Source: an uncultured Victivallales bacterium (GTDB lineage: Bacteria; Verrucomicrobiota; Lentisphaeria; Victivallales; UBA1829). Taken from it: a stretch of DNA of 64,000 bases. Below are positions 50,689 through 59,020 of this stretch, piece by piece. Numbering within the stretch: the first letter of the stretch is position 1; the number at the start of each line of letters is the position of its first letter. The stretch lies in the NCBI GenBank assembly GCA_944391115.1, contig CALXSJ010000007.1, positions 62,001 to 126,000 of the forward strand, read 5' to 3'. Under the pieces are notes generated by a model. That model worked only from the letters and a program-made list of their open reading frames with translations, had not been told where the DNA came from and did not search any database. The translations under genes were made by a program, and so were the position numbers.

Positions 50689-53013
50689 ATGGCTATTATC
50701 GGCAAAGTAGAAAAAAAGAGTCTGAAGGTCAAGATTCTGAATATTTCAATCCACGTGCTGCTCCTTCTGGGCGCGGTCACGATGGTTTATCCGCTTCTCC
50801 TGATGGTTTCCGGATCCTTCAAGAGCGAGGTCGACTTTTCGGAGTTTTCCCTTCTGCCCGAGTTCATTTACAATCATGAACTCCTGTTCCAGAAACATCT
50901 TGCAACGAAATTCAACGGACAGAACAATCTGTTTTTCAATGCGTTCCGGGAACCTGTCGGATCCGTGAACAATGTGCGGAAACCCGAAAACCCGTCCCGG
51001 GTGAGATTTGACGACTACAAGGCGTTTCTTGCGGAAATGAAGGAGCGGAAACCGCATTACTGGCGCGGAATCGGGATGGCGAACGAGACCGGAGTTTATC
51101 CAATGGTGCTTCGCGATTTCCGTATCTGGCTCTCCAAAAAATACGGCAAGGGCGAAGAGGGGATCAAAAAGCTGAATGAGGCGTGCGACACGGATTACAC
51201 TTCCTGGGACGCCGTCGGACTTCCGGTGGAACGCTTCCATACCAGGAAGATTTCAACGGATTACAGCAAGGGAATCCTCAAGGAAATTCTCGAATTCAAA
51301 AATACCCAGATCAGCGGTCTTCACACATACTGGGTGGATCTTGACGGATTTTTCGTAGACAGCCTGCGCAAGAATGTTGCGCGGGAGCTCACCGATCTGA
51401 ACAGGGAGCTCAAGACAAAATACAATTCCTGGCTCGACATTGCCCTGCCGAGAAGCTATCCGAAAGGCAAGGGCGAATTTACCAAGCTGTGGAGCAAGTA
51501 CGTCCGTGAGGATGTGAACTACGCTTTCCTGCGTCTGGATTCTTCCGCCACCCCGCTTTGGATCAAATTCCTCAGAGAGAAATATAAAGACATCAAAGAG
51601 GTCAATGCCCTGCATGGGAGCAATGCAAAAACGTTTGAGGATCTCAAACTGCCGGCAAGGGAGCCGGATGGCGGGCAGCTCAAGACCGACTGGAGTGAAT
51701 TTGTCTCTCTGGCACTTCCGCCGCAGTACATTCATCTGGAAACGCTTGCGGGCGAATACCGCGACTGGTTGAAAAAGAAGTATGGCACGATTGCCCGTTT
51801 GAACGATGTCTATGATATGGGTTACAAGTCCATTGACGCCATTCCGCTTCCCAAGGAGCATCCTGCGGAAAATCTGGCAATGGCGAAGGACTGGACGGAA
51901 TTTGTCAACACGATGGGAGCGGAGGAAATCGCTCTTGTCCGGACCGCCATTTCCGCATACCGCGATTTTGTCGAAAGCAAGTATATGCTGCCGGACAAGA
52001 GTGTGGATTACAAAAAAATGTCCGTGGATTACAAGAGCACGATCAAAAGCAAACTGGAGATTCCGTTCTATTCCAAGTATCCTGCGTCTCCGGACATCAG
52101 CATGAGCGTGAAAGAGCAGTATCAGGAATTTGTGAAGAATCCCGCCAATGCCGATCTCCGTCTCGTTGCGGATGTCGCGAAAATGCAGCCGCTGTGGCAC
52201 AAGTTCCTGCAGAACAAATACAAGGATGTCGCCGCCGTCAACAATGCCTGGGGAGCGGTTTACACAACCTGGGACAGAATTGCTCCTCCGATCCGGGAAT
52301 ATGAGTGGTTCTCCGTTCTGGACCACAAATGGGATCTGGTGAAGGAATATCTGAAACGGAATTACGTCATGGTGATTGATACGATCATCACCAACGGAAA
52401 TGCCGCTAAGAACACCCTGATTTACTGTGCGCTCGCAGTGCTTGCGGCGCTGATCGTGAATCCGCTGTGCGCCTATGCGCTTTCCCGCTACAAAATGGCG
52501 CCCGCATACAAGATTCTGCTGTTTCTGATGCTCCCGATGGCATTTCCCCCGATGGTGCTCGGAATTCCGCAGTTCCTTCTCATCAAGAATCTGAATCTTC
52601 TGAATACATTCGGAGCTCTGATTCTGCCGACGATGGCGAACGGCTACATGATCTTCCTTCTGAAAGGATTCTTTGACAGCCTGCCGAAGGAACTCTTTGA
52701 ATCCGCGGCAATTGACGGGGCGAGTGAATGGACCGTCTTCTGGCAGATTGCCATGGGGCTTTCCACGCCGATCCTTTCCGTGCTGGCGCTGAACACCTTT
52801 ACGCTGGCATACGGCAACTTCATGATGGCATTCCTGCTCTGTCAGGACAAGTCGATGTGGACCATGATGGTGCATCTGTATCAGCTGCAGATCCGGTCGA
52901 GCCAGGCAGTGGGTTTCGCCGCCCTGATCATTGCGGCCATTCCGACTCTGCTGGTGTTCGTCTTCTGTCAGAACATCATCATCAAGGGCATTGTCGTTCC
53001 GACGGAAAAGTGA
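50689..53013 (+). CDS. MalG-type ABC sugar permease with ~480-residue repeat insertion
   Basis: The protein has 774 residues; family members have about 280. Membrane helix 1 covers about 18-42 and the second helix only appears at about 571-592. The EAA loop ESAAIDGASEWTVFWQIAMG (671-690) and four further helices follow. The inserted region (about 65-545) should face outwards. It holds degenerate repeats of about 65-75 residues, for example LWIKFLREKYKDIKEVN (290-306), YRDWLKKKYGTIARLND (357-373) and LWHKFLQNKYKDVAAVNNAWG (502-522), each followed by Y/T-x-S/T-W/F-D-x-I/L and proline. Similar YG-x-I-x-x-LN-x-AWG motifs occur in GH42-like glycosidases. The insert may bind glycans for the fused SBP. 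Function is inference. Confidence 0.92.
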   Translation: MAIIGKVEKKSLKVKILNISIHVLLLLGAVTMVYPLLLMVSGSFKSEVDFSEFSLLPEFIYNHELLFQKHLATKFNGQNNLFFNAFREPVGSVNNVRKPENPSRVRFDDYKAFLAEMKERKPHYWRGIGMANETGVYPMVLRDFRIWLSKKYGKGEEGIKKLNEACDTDYTSWDAVGLPVERFHTRKISTDYSKGILKEILEFKNTQISGLHTYWVDLDGFFVDSLRKNVARELTDLNRELKTKYNSWLDIALPRSYPKGKGEFTKLWSKYVREDVNYAFLRLDSSATPLWIKFLREKYKDIKEVNALHGSNAKTFEDLKLPAREPDGGQLKTDWSEFVSLALPPQYIHLETLAGEYRDWLKKKYGTIARLNDVYDMGYKSIDAIPLPKEHPAENLAMAKDWTEFVNTMGAEEIALVRTAISAYRDFVESKYMLPDKSVDYKKMSVDYKSTIKSKLEIPFYSKYPASPDISMSVKEQYQEFVKNPANADLRLVADVAKMQPLWHKFLQNKYKDVAAVNNAWGAVYTTWDRIAPPIREYEWFSVLDHKWDLVKEYLKRNYVMVIDTIITNGNAAKNTLIYCALAVLAALIVNPLCAYALSRYKMAPAYKILLFLMLPMAFPPMVLGIPQFLLIKNLNLLNTFGALILPTMANGYMIFLLKGFFDSLPKELFESAAIDGASEWTVFWQIAMGLSTPILSVLALNTFTLAYGNFMMAFLLCQDKSMWTMMVHLYQLQIRSSQAVGFAALIIAAIPTLLVFVFCQNIIIKGIVVPTEK

Positions 53014-53038
53014 CCTTGTTCCCTCAAGGAGTCTTTTC

Positions 53039-53076
53039 AGCGGTTTCTCCGGAATGCGGAGAAACCGCTTTTTTTG
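53039..53076 (+). terminator. Strong Rho-independent terminator of the ABC transporter operon
   Basis: AGCGGTTTCTCCG (53039-53051) pairs perfectly with CGGAGAAACCGCT (53057-53069) around a 5-base loop and is followed by a T-run to 53075. Confidence 0.95.
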
Positions 53077-53085
53077 TTTGGGAAC

Positions 53086-53114
53086 TTGACAAAGCGCATT
53101 CCCAATAGTATTGT
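53086..53114 (+). promoter_or_regulatory. Sigma70-type promoter of the FimT-like gene
   Basis: A perfect TTGACA (53086-53091) lies 17 bases from TATTGT (53109-53114), right after the terminator. Confidence 0.75.
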
Positions 53115-53169
53115 TCGAAGAAGTTGAACGGGAATCTGTCCGCTTCCGGACAACCGGTGAGGAGAAATC

Positions 53170-53952
53170 ATGAAAAGAATTTGTCGCTATACTCTGGTGG
53201 AGCTCCTGGTCGTTGTGGCGATTGCCGCCGTCATTCTGGGGGTTGCGACTCCCGCGTTCTCCGTCATGATGAAGGGGGGGGCCATGACAAGCTCCACCCG
53301 GGAACTTGCCGCGAAAATCAAGGCCGCCCGCTCCTATGCTGTGACAAACAATTCTTACGTCGCGGTGGTGTTTCCGACGGAAAAGGACTGGAGCGGCATC
53401 CGCCTTTCCATGAATTCGTGCGTCTACCGCCCGTGTCTTGTTTACAGGGATGCGAACGGAGACTGGTTTTTCGACACCTGGATTGACGGGGAGCAATGGA
53501 GTGTTCTGAACAAGGGAATTGCCATGATACCCCATGCCGGCGGTACAACGGATCCGGAATTCGCCCGGGAGGAAAATCTCTGGAACGGCGGGACAACACA
53601 GGCTGTGAAAAGTATCCGGAATGTTCCTCTCGGTCCTCTCAAGGATATTTCAAAGACGGATGATGAGGAGCCGCAGGAGGTCTGCCGGGCCATCATTTTC
53701 AAACCGAACGGCCAGCTGGCGGATGTGGATGTCGGCGAGCAGCTGCGGTTCCGGCTGATTGAAGGAACGGTCATCAGAAGCGGTGCGGATGTCAAAGCCA
53801 TGCCGACCAGTGTTTTCACGGAAGGATCGAAAACTTATCTGATAGCAAAGACATTCGCCATTCATCCTCTGACCTGCAGAATGAAAATCGAGGATTTCAA
53901 ATTCGAATGGGATCCGAGCGGTTCGTCTCTCGGAAAAAAGGCGGTGGATTGA
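53170..53952 (+). CDS. FimT/GspH-like pseudopilin
   Basis: The protein has 260 residues with GAGGAG upstream. The N-terminus is MKRICRYTLVELLVVVAIAAVILGV: class III prepilin helix with Glu11 at +5 after cleavage at Arg6-Tyr7. The -1 residue is again Arg rather than Gly. TSSTRELAAKIKAARSYAVTNNSYVAVVF is the GspH/FimT-like start of the globular part. It is probably a minor pseudopilin of a type II secretion or pilus-like system. It is a lone gene with its own promoter. Confidence 0.85.
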   Translation: MKRICRYTLVELLVVVAIAAVILGVATPAFSVMMKGGAMTSSTRELAAKIKAARSYAVTNNSYVAVVFPTEKDWSGIRLSMNSCVYRPCLVYRDANGDWFFDTWIDGEQWSVLNKGIAMIPHAGGTTDPEFAREENLWNGGTTQAVKSIRNVPLGPLKDISKTDDEEPQEVCRAIIFKPNGQLADVDVGEQLRFRLIEGTVIRSGADVKAMPTSVFTEGSKTYLIAKTFAIHPLTCRMKIEDFKFEWDPSGSSLGKKAVD

Positions 53953-54034
53953 CGGATGTCCGTCCGATTTCCGGCATACGGAACCGCGGTGCCGGTTTTC
54001 AAGTATCATCCATATCGGAAAAGGGGGGATCGGG

Positions 54035-54544
54035 ATGAGATTTTTTTCTTTGTCTGCTCCGGTTTGCGCGCTTTCCGCGCTCCTGCTTTGTTCCTGCCAC
54101 AGTGCGGAGGAGCCGCTTCGCGGTCTTCCGCTGGGGATCATCGGCATTGAGGAGCCGGTTTTCGTGATGCCTTTCGAGACGCCGTTTGCCGCGAAAATCG
54201 ACACCGGCGCGGATACCTCCTCCATTGATGCGGAAGAGATCCGCCTGATTCAGCGCGACGGCGGGAAATTCGTATCCTTCAAAATTCGCCAGCGCGGCAC
54301 GCAAAAAGAGCATTCCTTTGAACTGCCGCTGAAGCGCAGGACCTCCATTGTGCGGCATGGCAGTCAAGCACAGCCGAGATATACCGTCATGCTGACGGTC
54401 CGGATTGGACCGTTGACCATGGAGCGCGAGTTTTCACTGGCGGACCGGAAAAACTTCAAGTATCAGGTTCTGATCGGCAGAAACATAATTTCCGGCATGG
54501 CCGCCGTCGATCCCTCCCGGCGGAATCTGACAGGTGCGCTATGA
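54035..54544 (+). CDS. Putative ATP-dependent zinc protease-like lipoprotein (retropepsin-like)
   Basis: The protein has 169 residues. The lipoprotein signal ends in LLLCSC (Cys19 or 21). The mature part has FAAKIDTGADTSSIDAEEI, the aspartic-protease-like motif of the PF05618/RimB-type family, and YQVLIGRNII near the end. In other bacteria such genes lie beside RimK/glutamate-ligase-like genes, as here (next two genes). Its annotation as zinc protease is historical; the DTGA motif suggests a retropepsin fold. The stop overlaps the next start (ATGA). Confidence 0.85.
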   Translation: MRFFSLSAPVCALSALLLCSCHSAEEPLRGLPLGIIGIEEPVFVMPFETPFAAKIDTGADTSSIDAEEIRLIQRDGGKFVSFKIRQRGTQKEHSFELPLKRRTSIVRHGSQAQPRYTVMLTVRIGPLTMEREFSLADRKNFKYQVLIGRNIISGMAAVDPSRRNLTGAL

Positions 54545-56091
54545 CGATGCCGCGTCCGGGAAAAAGCATCTGCATCATTGTCGGCATTCTGCTTCTGCTT
54601 GCCGCGGCGATCGCGGCTTTCAAGATCTGCGTGCTGCATTATTCCTTTTCACGTTCCGTCAATGCCGAGCTCTGGGTCATGGAATGCCGGATCCGTTTTA
54701 CGGCGGACGGCGGTCCGGTCACGGCGAGACTTTCTCTGCCCTACGAAATTCCCGGATATTATCTTGTCGTCACAAGCCAGACGCCGGATTACACCTTTGC
54801 CGTTCAGGAACGCGACGGGCGGACTTTTTCCGTCTGGCAGTCGCCGGAGCGCAGAGGCCGGCAGGCGCTTTCCTGCCAGATATCGTTCATTCCGGATGCC
54901 GGTGCGGCCGCCGCCATGGAAGAGCCCCCGGAGACGCCGGAACGTCCCCGCTGGCCATCCGGGCAGAAGCAGTTTGCCGAGCAGCTGCTCCGGAACCTGG
55001 ATCCGGAAGGCAGACTTTCCGTTCCGGAGTTCGTCAAGGCTCTTTTCAAACAGATCCGGAAGGGCGACAGTCCTGCGGTGTCCGTGCTGTTTGCGGACAA
55101 ACGCCGCGGCGCTCCTTTTCTTCAGGTTGTCCGGAATCTTCTGGCAATGAAAAAAATTGCCTCGCGGGAGGTGGAAGGGGTTTTTCTGAACGACAAGCGC
55201 CGCCGCCAGTCGCCGGCTCTCATGCTGGAGATTTATTACGGCGGATCTTTTCACCGGTATGATCCGGTTTCCGGGGCGGTCAGTGTGCAGAAGGATTTCA
55301 TTCCGCTGCGGATCGGGGATGAGCCGCTGTTTGCATTGTCCGGCGGGAGGCAGGCGGCATTGCGTTTTTCCGCGCTGAAGACCAATATCAGCGCCGCGGG
55401 TCTGAACCGCCTGCGCGGGAGCTTTGTCGAGCATTCCTGGCTGATGGACATCATCGGCTATGAACTGCCGATTTCGGAACAGAACGTGTTCAAGCGTCTG
55501 GCGCTTCTTCCGCTGGCGGTGCTTCTGATTGTGGTGGTGCGCAACATCATCGGGCTGCAGTCCATGGGGACGTTCATGCCGGTGCTGATCGCGCTGGCGT
55601 TCCTGGAAACAGGTCTGGCTGCGGGGCTGATCGCTTTTCTCCTGATTCTGGCAGTCGGTCTTTCGGCGCGTGCGCTGCTGACGCATATGAATCTCCTGAT
55701 GGTGCCGCGCATTTCGGCCGTTGTGGTGATTGTGATTCTGCTGATGAAGGCGATCAGCGTGTTTTCCTACGCATTCGGATTCACGCAGGGGCAGTCGATC
55801 ACCTTTTTCCCGCTGATTATTCTGGCGTGGACGATTGAACGGGCCTCGATGGTGTGGGAGGAAGACGGTCCCGGGACGATGTTCCGGCAGCTCGCAGTCA
55901 GCCTGGCGGCGTGCATTCCCTGCTATTTCATTTTGAACAACGATTATCTCCAGTATCTCTTTTTCACGTTTCAGGAGTTCAATCTGGTGATTCTCGCATT
56001 GATTCTGCTGCTCGGAACCTATACGGGCTACCGTCTGACGGAATTGAAACGCTTCAAACCGCTGGTGTCTTCATGTTCGGATCACTCCTGA
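54541..56091 (+). CDS. UUP1-like membrane protein (inactive transglutaminase plus 7TM)
   Basis: The protein has 516 residues. One N-terminal membrane helix (about 10-30) precedes a periplasmic domain (about 35-290). The domain resembles an inactive transglutaminase-like fold (FVKALFKQIRKG, then a region without the Cys-His-Asp triad). Seven membrane segments follow from about residue 320 to the C-terminus (LLPLAVLLIVVVRNIIGLQSMGTFMPVLIALAF and onwards). This fits the UUP1-type protein encoded between the zinc-protease-like and glutamate-ligase-like genes. Overlaps both neighbours. Biological role not established. Confidence 0.8.
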   Translation: MTMPRPGKSICIIVGILLLLAAAIAAFKICVLHYSFSRSVNAELWVMECRIRFTADGGPVTARLSLPYEIPGYYLVVTSQTPDYTFAVQERDGRTFSVWQSPERRGRQALSCQISFIPDAGAAAAMEEPPETPERPRWPSGQKQFAEQLLRNLDPEGRLSVPEFVKALFKQIRKGDSPAVSVLFADKRRGAPFLQVVRNLLAMKKIASREVEGVFLNDKRRRQSPALMLEIYYGGSFHRYDPVSGAVSVQKDFIPLRIGDEPLFALSGGRQAALRFSALKTNISAAGLNRLRGSFVEHSWLMDIIGYELPISEQNVFKRLALLPLAVLLIVVVRNIIGLQSMGTFMPVLIALAFLETGLAAGLIAFLLILAVGLSARALLTHMNLLMVPRISAVVVIVILLMKAISVFSYAFGFTQGQSITFFPLIILAWTIERASMVWEEDGPGTMFRQLAVSLAACIPCYFILNNDYLQYLFFTFQEFNLVILALILLLGTYTGYRLTELKRFKPLVSSCSDHS

Positions 56092-57035
56092 ACGCTTTCG
56101 CCTCGCCCGCCGCGCTGCGGAATGCGGGGGTTCTCGGCATGAACCGGCGCAATCACGACTATATTGCCGCATACAACAGGCGCCGCTATTATCCGATGGT
56201 TGACGACAAGCTTGTCACCAAGGAGCTTGCGCTGAAGGCCGGCGTTCCCACCGCGGGCCTGATCGGCGCCATCCGCTGCCAGCATGATGCGAAAAACTTC
56301 ATGCGCATGACGGAAAACAGTCCCGCTTTTGTCATCAAACCGGGACATGGAAGCGGGGGACGCGGCATCCTTGTCATCAAAAGTCACAACGGGGAGGAGT
56401 TCCGGAAGGCGGACGGTTCCATCATCGGCAGTCAGCAGATTTACTCGCATATCACGAACATTCTGAGCGGGCTTTACAGTCTGGGCGGGCAGGTTGACTA
56501 CGCACTGTTTGAAGAGTGCATTTCCTTTTCGGATGTTTTTTCCGACTTCAGTTTTCAAGGGGTGCCGGATATCCGGATCATCGTCTTCCGGGGATATCCC
56601 GTCATGGCGATGATGCGGCTGGCCACCAGACGTTCGGACGGGCGCGCCAACCTGCACCAGGGCGCGGTAGGAGTCGGACTGAGCATCCGGGACGGAAAAC
56701 CGCGCAGGGCGGTCATGCTCGATCAGCCGGTCACGCGCCATCCGGATACCGGCCGGATGCTCTCCGAGCTGGCTGTTCCGGACTGGGACAGGCATCTCGA
56801 ACTGGCCGCGCGCTGCGCTGAGATGATTAAACTGGGCTACTTCGGCGCGGACATTGTCAACGACCGGGAAAAAGGGCCGCTTCTGCTGGAGCTCAACGCC
56901 CGGCCCGGACTCGGGATCCAGATCGCCAACCACGCCGGTCTGCGTTCACGCCTGGAGCTGATCGGGACTCTTCCTTCGTCCGCACTGCCTTCCGCGGCGG
57001 AAAAGATCGCTTTTGCGCAGGCGCATTTCGACTGA
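56073..57035 (+). CDS. Alpha-L-glutamate ligase-like ATP-grasp protein
   Basis: The protein has 320 residues. ATG 56073 lies inside the previous gene (19-base overlap), which suggests translational coupling. Conserved features are LGMNRRNHDYIAAYNRRRYYPMVDDKLVTKELALKAGVPTAGLIG, VIKPGHGSGGRGILVI (glycine-rich ATP-grasp loop), DIRIIVFRGYPVMAMMRLATRRSDGRANLHQGAVGVGL and LLLELNARPGLGIQIANHAGL with the metal-binding Glu/Asn. RimK-related. The three overlapping genes form one unit, whose substrate is unknown. Confidence 0.9.
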   Translation: MFGSLLNAFASPAALRNAGVLGMNRRNHDYIAAYNRRRYYPMVDDKLVTKELALKAGVPTAGLIGAIRCQHDAKNFMRMTENSPAFVIKPGHGSGGRGILVIKSHNGEEFRKADGSIIGSQQIYSHITNILSGLYSLGGQVDYALFEECISFSDVFSDFSFQGVPDIRIIVFRGYPVMAMMRLATRRSDGRANLHQGAVGVGLSIRDGKPRRAVMLDQPVTRHPDTGRMLSELAVPDWDRHLELAARCAEMIKLGYFGADIVNDREKGPLLLELNARPGLGIQIANHAGLRSRLELIGTLPSSALPSAAEKIAFAQAHFD

Positions 57036-57076
57036 ACGGACGATTTCCCGTTTCGCATTTCTTTCCCGGTCCGGAC

Positions 57077-57105
57077 TTGACACTTTTCCGAATTGCGTGT
57101 ATATT
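57077..57105 (+). promoter_or_regulatory. Sigma70-type promoter of the ilvB leader
   Basis: A perfect TTGACA (57077-57082) and TATATT (57100-57105) are separated by 17 bases. Transcription would start near 57112, leaving a leader of about 180 bases before ilvB. Confidence 0.85.
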
Positions 57106-57138
57106 TAAAACTTCTTTTACAAATGAGGTTTTTCAAAT

Positions 57139-57234
57139 ATGGAAACAGGAATATTTCCAGAGGGCAGACATGTCGTCGTACGCGGCCCGGCCGTGTCGGT
57201 GGCACCCCGGCCGGGTCCAGATTCGCCAGTCTGA
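57139..57234 (+). CDS. Valine-rich leader peptide, candidate ilv attenuator
   Basis: A 31-codon frame starts at ATG 57139, ten bases after GAGG (57125-57128) and 27 bases from the predicted transcript start. It encodes GRHVVVRGPAVSVAPRPG, with three valine codons in a row (57172-57180) and two more nearby. A strong hairpin covers its 3' half: CCCGGCC (57186-57192) with GGCCGGG (57209-57215), plus GTG with CAC inside. An earlier stem TGGAAA/TTTCCA spans 57140-57159. E. coli ilvB has a valine-rich leader (IvbL) of similar size. No T-run terminator is evident before ilvB, so the mechanism is unproven. Confidence 0.5.
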   Translation: METGIFPEGRHVVVRGPAVSVAPRPGPDSPV

Positions 57235-57292
57235 GCGCATTTCCGCGCAATCCTTGTTTCCAGCATAAAAATTTAAATTCCGGATCAGTGAC

Positions 57293-59014
57293 ATGATGAT
57301 GAAAAACACAGCAAAAGAACCGCAGCAGCCGATCAAAGGCGCCGAAATCGTGATTAAAACCCTGGAGCGTCTCGGCGTCGAAACCATTTTCGCATATCCC
57401 GGCGGGCAGTCCATTGAACTTCACCAGGCGCTCGGGAAATCCAGCCTCCGGGTCATTCTTCCGCGCCATGAGCAGGGCGGAGCGTTCGCGGCGGACGGTT
57501 TCGCGCGCATTTCCGGCAGGACCGGCGTCTGCATGGCGACCAGCGGCCCCGGCGCGACAAACCTCATCACCGGCATCGCCGATGCCTACATGGACTCGAT
57601 TCCCGTCGTCTTCATCACCGGGCAGGTCGGGGCGCAGTTCATCGGGAAAAACGCGTTTCAGGAAACGGACATCATCGGCGTCACGCGTCCCGTCGTCAAA
57701 CACAGCTATCTTGTGCTGAACGTCAATGACATTCCGCGTACGCTCTGCGAGGCGTTCAAGCTCGCTTCAGAGGGACGTCCGGGGCCTGTCGTCGTGGATA
57801 TTCCGAAGAATGTTCAGCAGGCGCTCGCCGTTCCCGTGTTTCCGGAAGAGGTCAAAGTCAAATCCCTCACTGCGGATCTCACCGTAAAGCCCTCCGACAT
57901 CGAGGCGATCCGGAAGGCGATCCGGAAGGCGCAGCGTCCCTGCATTTACGCGGGCGGCGGGATCATTTCCTCCGGCGCGTCCGAAGAGCTGCGCACGTTC
58001 GCGCATTCCTATAATATTCCCGTGACAACCACACTGATGGCGCTCGGCGCGTTTCCCGAGGACGATCCGCTCTCCCTCCGCTGGCTCGGCATGCACGGGA
58101 CCTACTATGCGAACTACGCGGCGAATGAATGCGACCTTCTGATCGCCCTCGGCGCCCGCTTTGACGACCGCGTCACCGGGCCTGTCGACACGTTTGCGCA
58201 GGACGCCTATATCATTCACGTCGATATCGATGTCTCCGAGATCAACAAGAACAAACGCGTCGATCTCGGCGTGATCGCGGATGTCCGGGAGGTTCTTGCC
58301 GAACTCAACCGGAAACCGGTCCGCAAGGATTACACCGAATGGCTGAACCGGATCGGAGAATGGAAGAAAGAGCATCCGCTCTCCTATGTGAAATCGAAGC
58401 CGCATACGCCGCCGCAGCCGCAGTATGTGATTGAAAAACTGTATGAACTGACCGGCGGAAACGCTGTGATCGTTCCCGGCGTCGGGCAGCATCAGATGTG
58501 GTCCGCGCAGTTTTACAAGTACAAATATCCGCGTCAGTTCCTCACTTCCGGCGGACTCGGCTCCATGGGATTCGGGCTGCCTGCCGCGATGGGTGCGAAA
58601 GTCGCCTGTCCGGACAAGCTGGTCATCAACATCGACGGCGACGGTTCCTTCCAGATGAACATCCAGGAGCTCGGCACGCTCTACGCCGAGGAGATCGACG
58701 TCAAGATGATCATCCTCAACAACCAGCATCTCGGCATGGTCGCCCAGTGGGAGGACCGTTTTTACGGAAGTTTCCACTGCAACACGATTCTCGAAGACCG
58801 CGACAAGCAGTACTATCCCGATTTCGTGACGATTGCACGCGGCTACAAGATTCCGGGGCGCGTCATTCACGAGCGCGAGGAGGTCGAGGATGCCATCCGC
58901 GAGATGCTCGCGTCGAAAGGGCCGTTCCTGATCGACTGTCACACGGGCTATCAGGAGCACGTGCTCCCGATGATCGCGCCGGGAAAATGCTACAAGGATA
59001 TGATCCTGAAGTGA
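57293..59014 (+). CDS. ilvB: Acetolactate synthase large subunit
   Basis: The protein has 573 residues, typical of the biosynthetic catalytic subunit. Features include VETIFAYPGGQSIELHQAL, the catalytic Glu60 (PRHEQGGAFAADGFARISGRTGVCMATSGPGATNLITGIADAYMDSIP), GNAFQET-like GKNAFQETDIIGVT, and the thiamine-diphosphate motif GDGSFQMNIQELGTLYAEEIDVKMIILNN with LGMVAQWEDRFY. It condenses two pyruvates, or pyruvate and 2-oxobutyrate, in branched-chain amino acid synthesis. No ilvN regulatory subunit follows; bioF comes next. Three consecutive ATG codons (57293, 57296, 57299) make the exact start uncertain. Confidence 0.95.
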   Translation: MMMKNTAKEPQQPIKGAEIVIKTLERLGVETIFAYPGGQSIELHQALGKSSLRVILPRHEQGGAFAADGFARISGRTGVCMATSGPGATNLITGIADAYMDSIPVVFITGQVGAQFIGKNAFQETDIIGVTRPVVKHSYLVLNVNDIPRTLCEAFKLASEGRPGPVVVDIPKNVQQALAVPVFPEEVKVKSLTADLTVKPSDIEAIRKAIRKAQRPCIYAGGGIISSGASEELRTFAHSYNIPVTTTLMALGAFPEDDPLSLRWLGMHGTYYANYAANECDLLIALGARFDDRVTGPVDTFAQDAYIIHVDIDVSEINKNKRVDLGVIADVREVLAELNRKPVRKDYTEWLNRIGEWKKEHPLSYVKSKPHTPPQPQYVIEKLYELTGGNAVIVPGVGQHQMWSAQFYKYKYPRQFLTSGGLGSMGFGLPAAMGAKVACPDKLVINIDGDGSFQMNIQELGTLYAEEIDVKMIILNNQHLGMVAQWEDRFYGSFHCNTILEDRDKQYYPDFVTIARGYKIPGRVIHEREEVEDAIREMLASKGPFLIDCHTGYQEHVLPMIAPGKCYKDMILK

Positions 59015-59020
59015 CAAGCC

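Noticed and set aside
51253-53535. A 760-codon open frame on the minus strand across the permease gene
   Set aside because: It mirrors the high-GC codon pattern of the plus-strand permease, whose membrane helices and EAA loop are clear; the antisense translation has no recognisable domain.
57198-57206. GGTGGCACC resembling the T-box antiterminator core upstream of ilvB
   Set aside because: The leader has only about 85 bases before it, no stem I or specifier loop is visible, and the sequence lies within the leader-peptide frame and its hairpin.
57093-57296. Longer frame (67 codons) overlapping the ilvB leader in another frame
   Set aside because: No suitable ribosome site at its start, which precedes the predicted transcript start; the valine-rich frame with GAGG spacing fits better.
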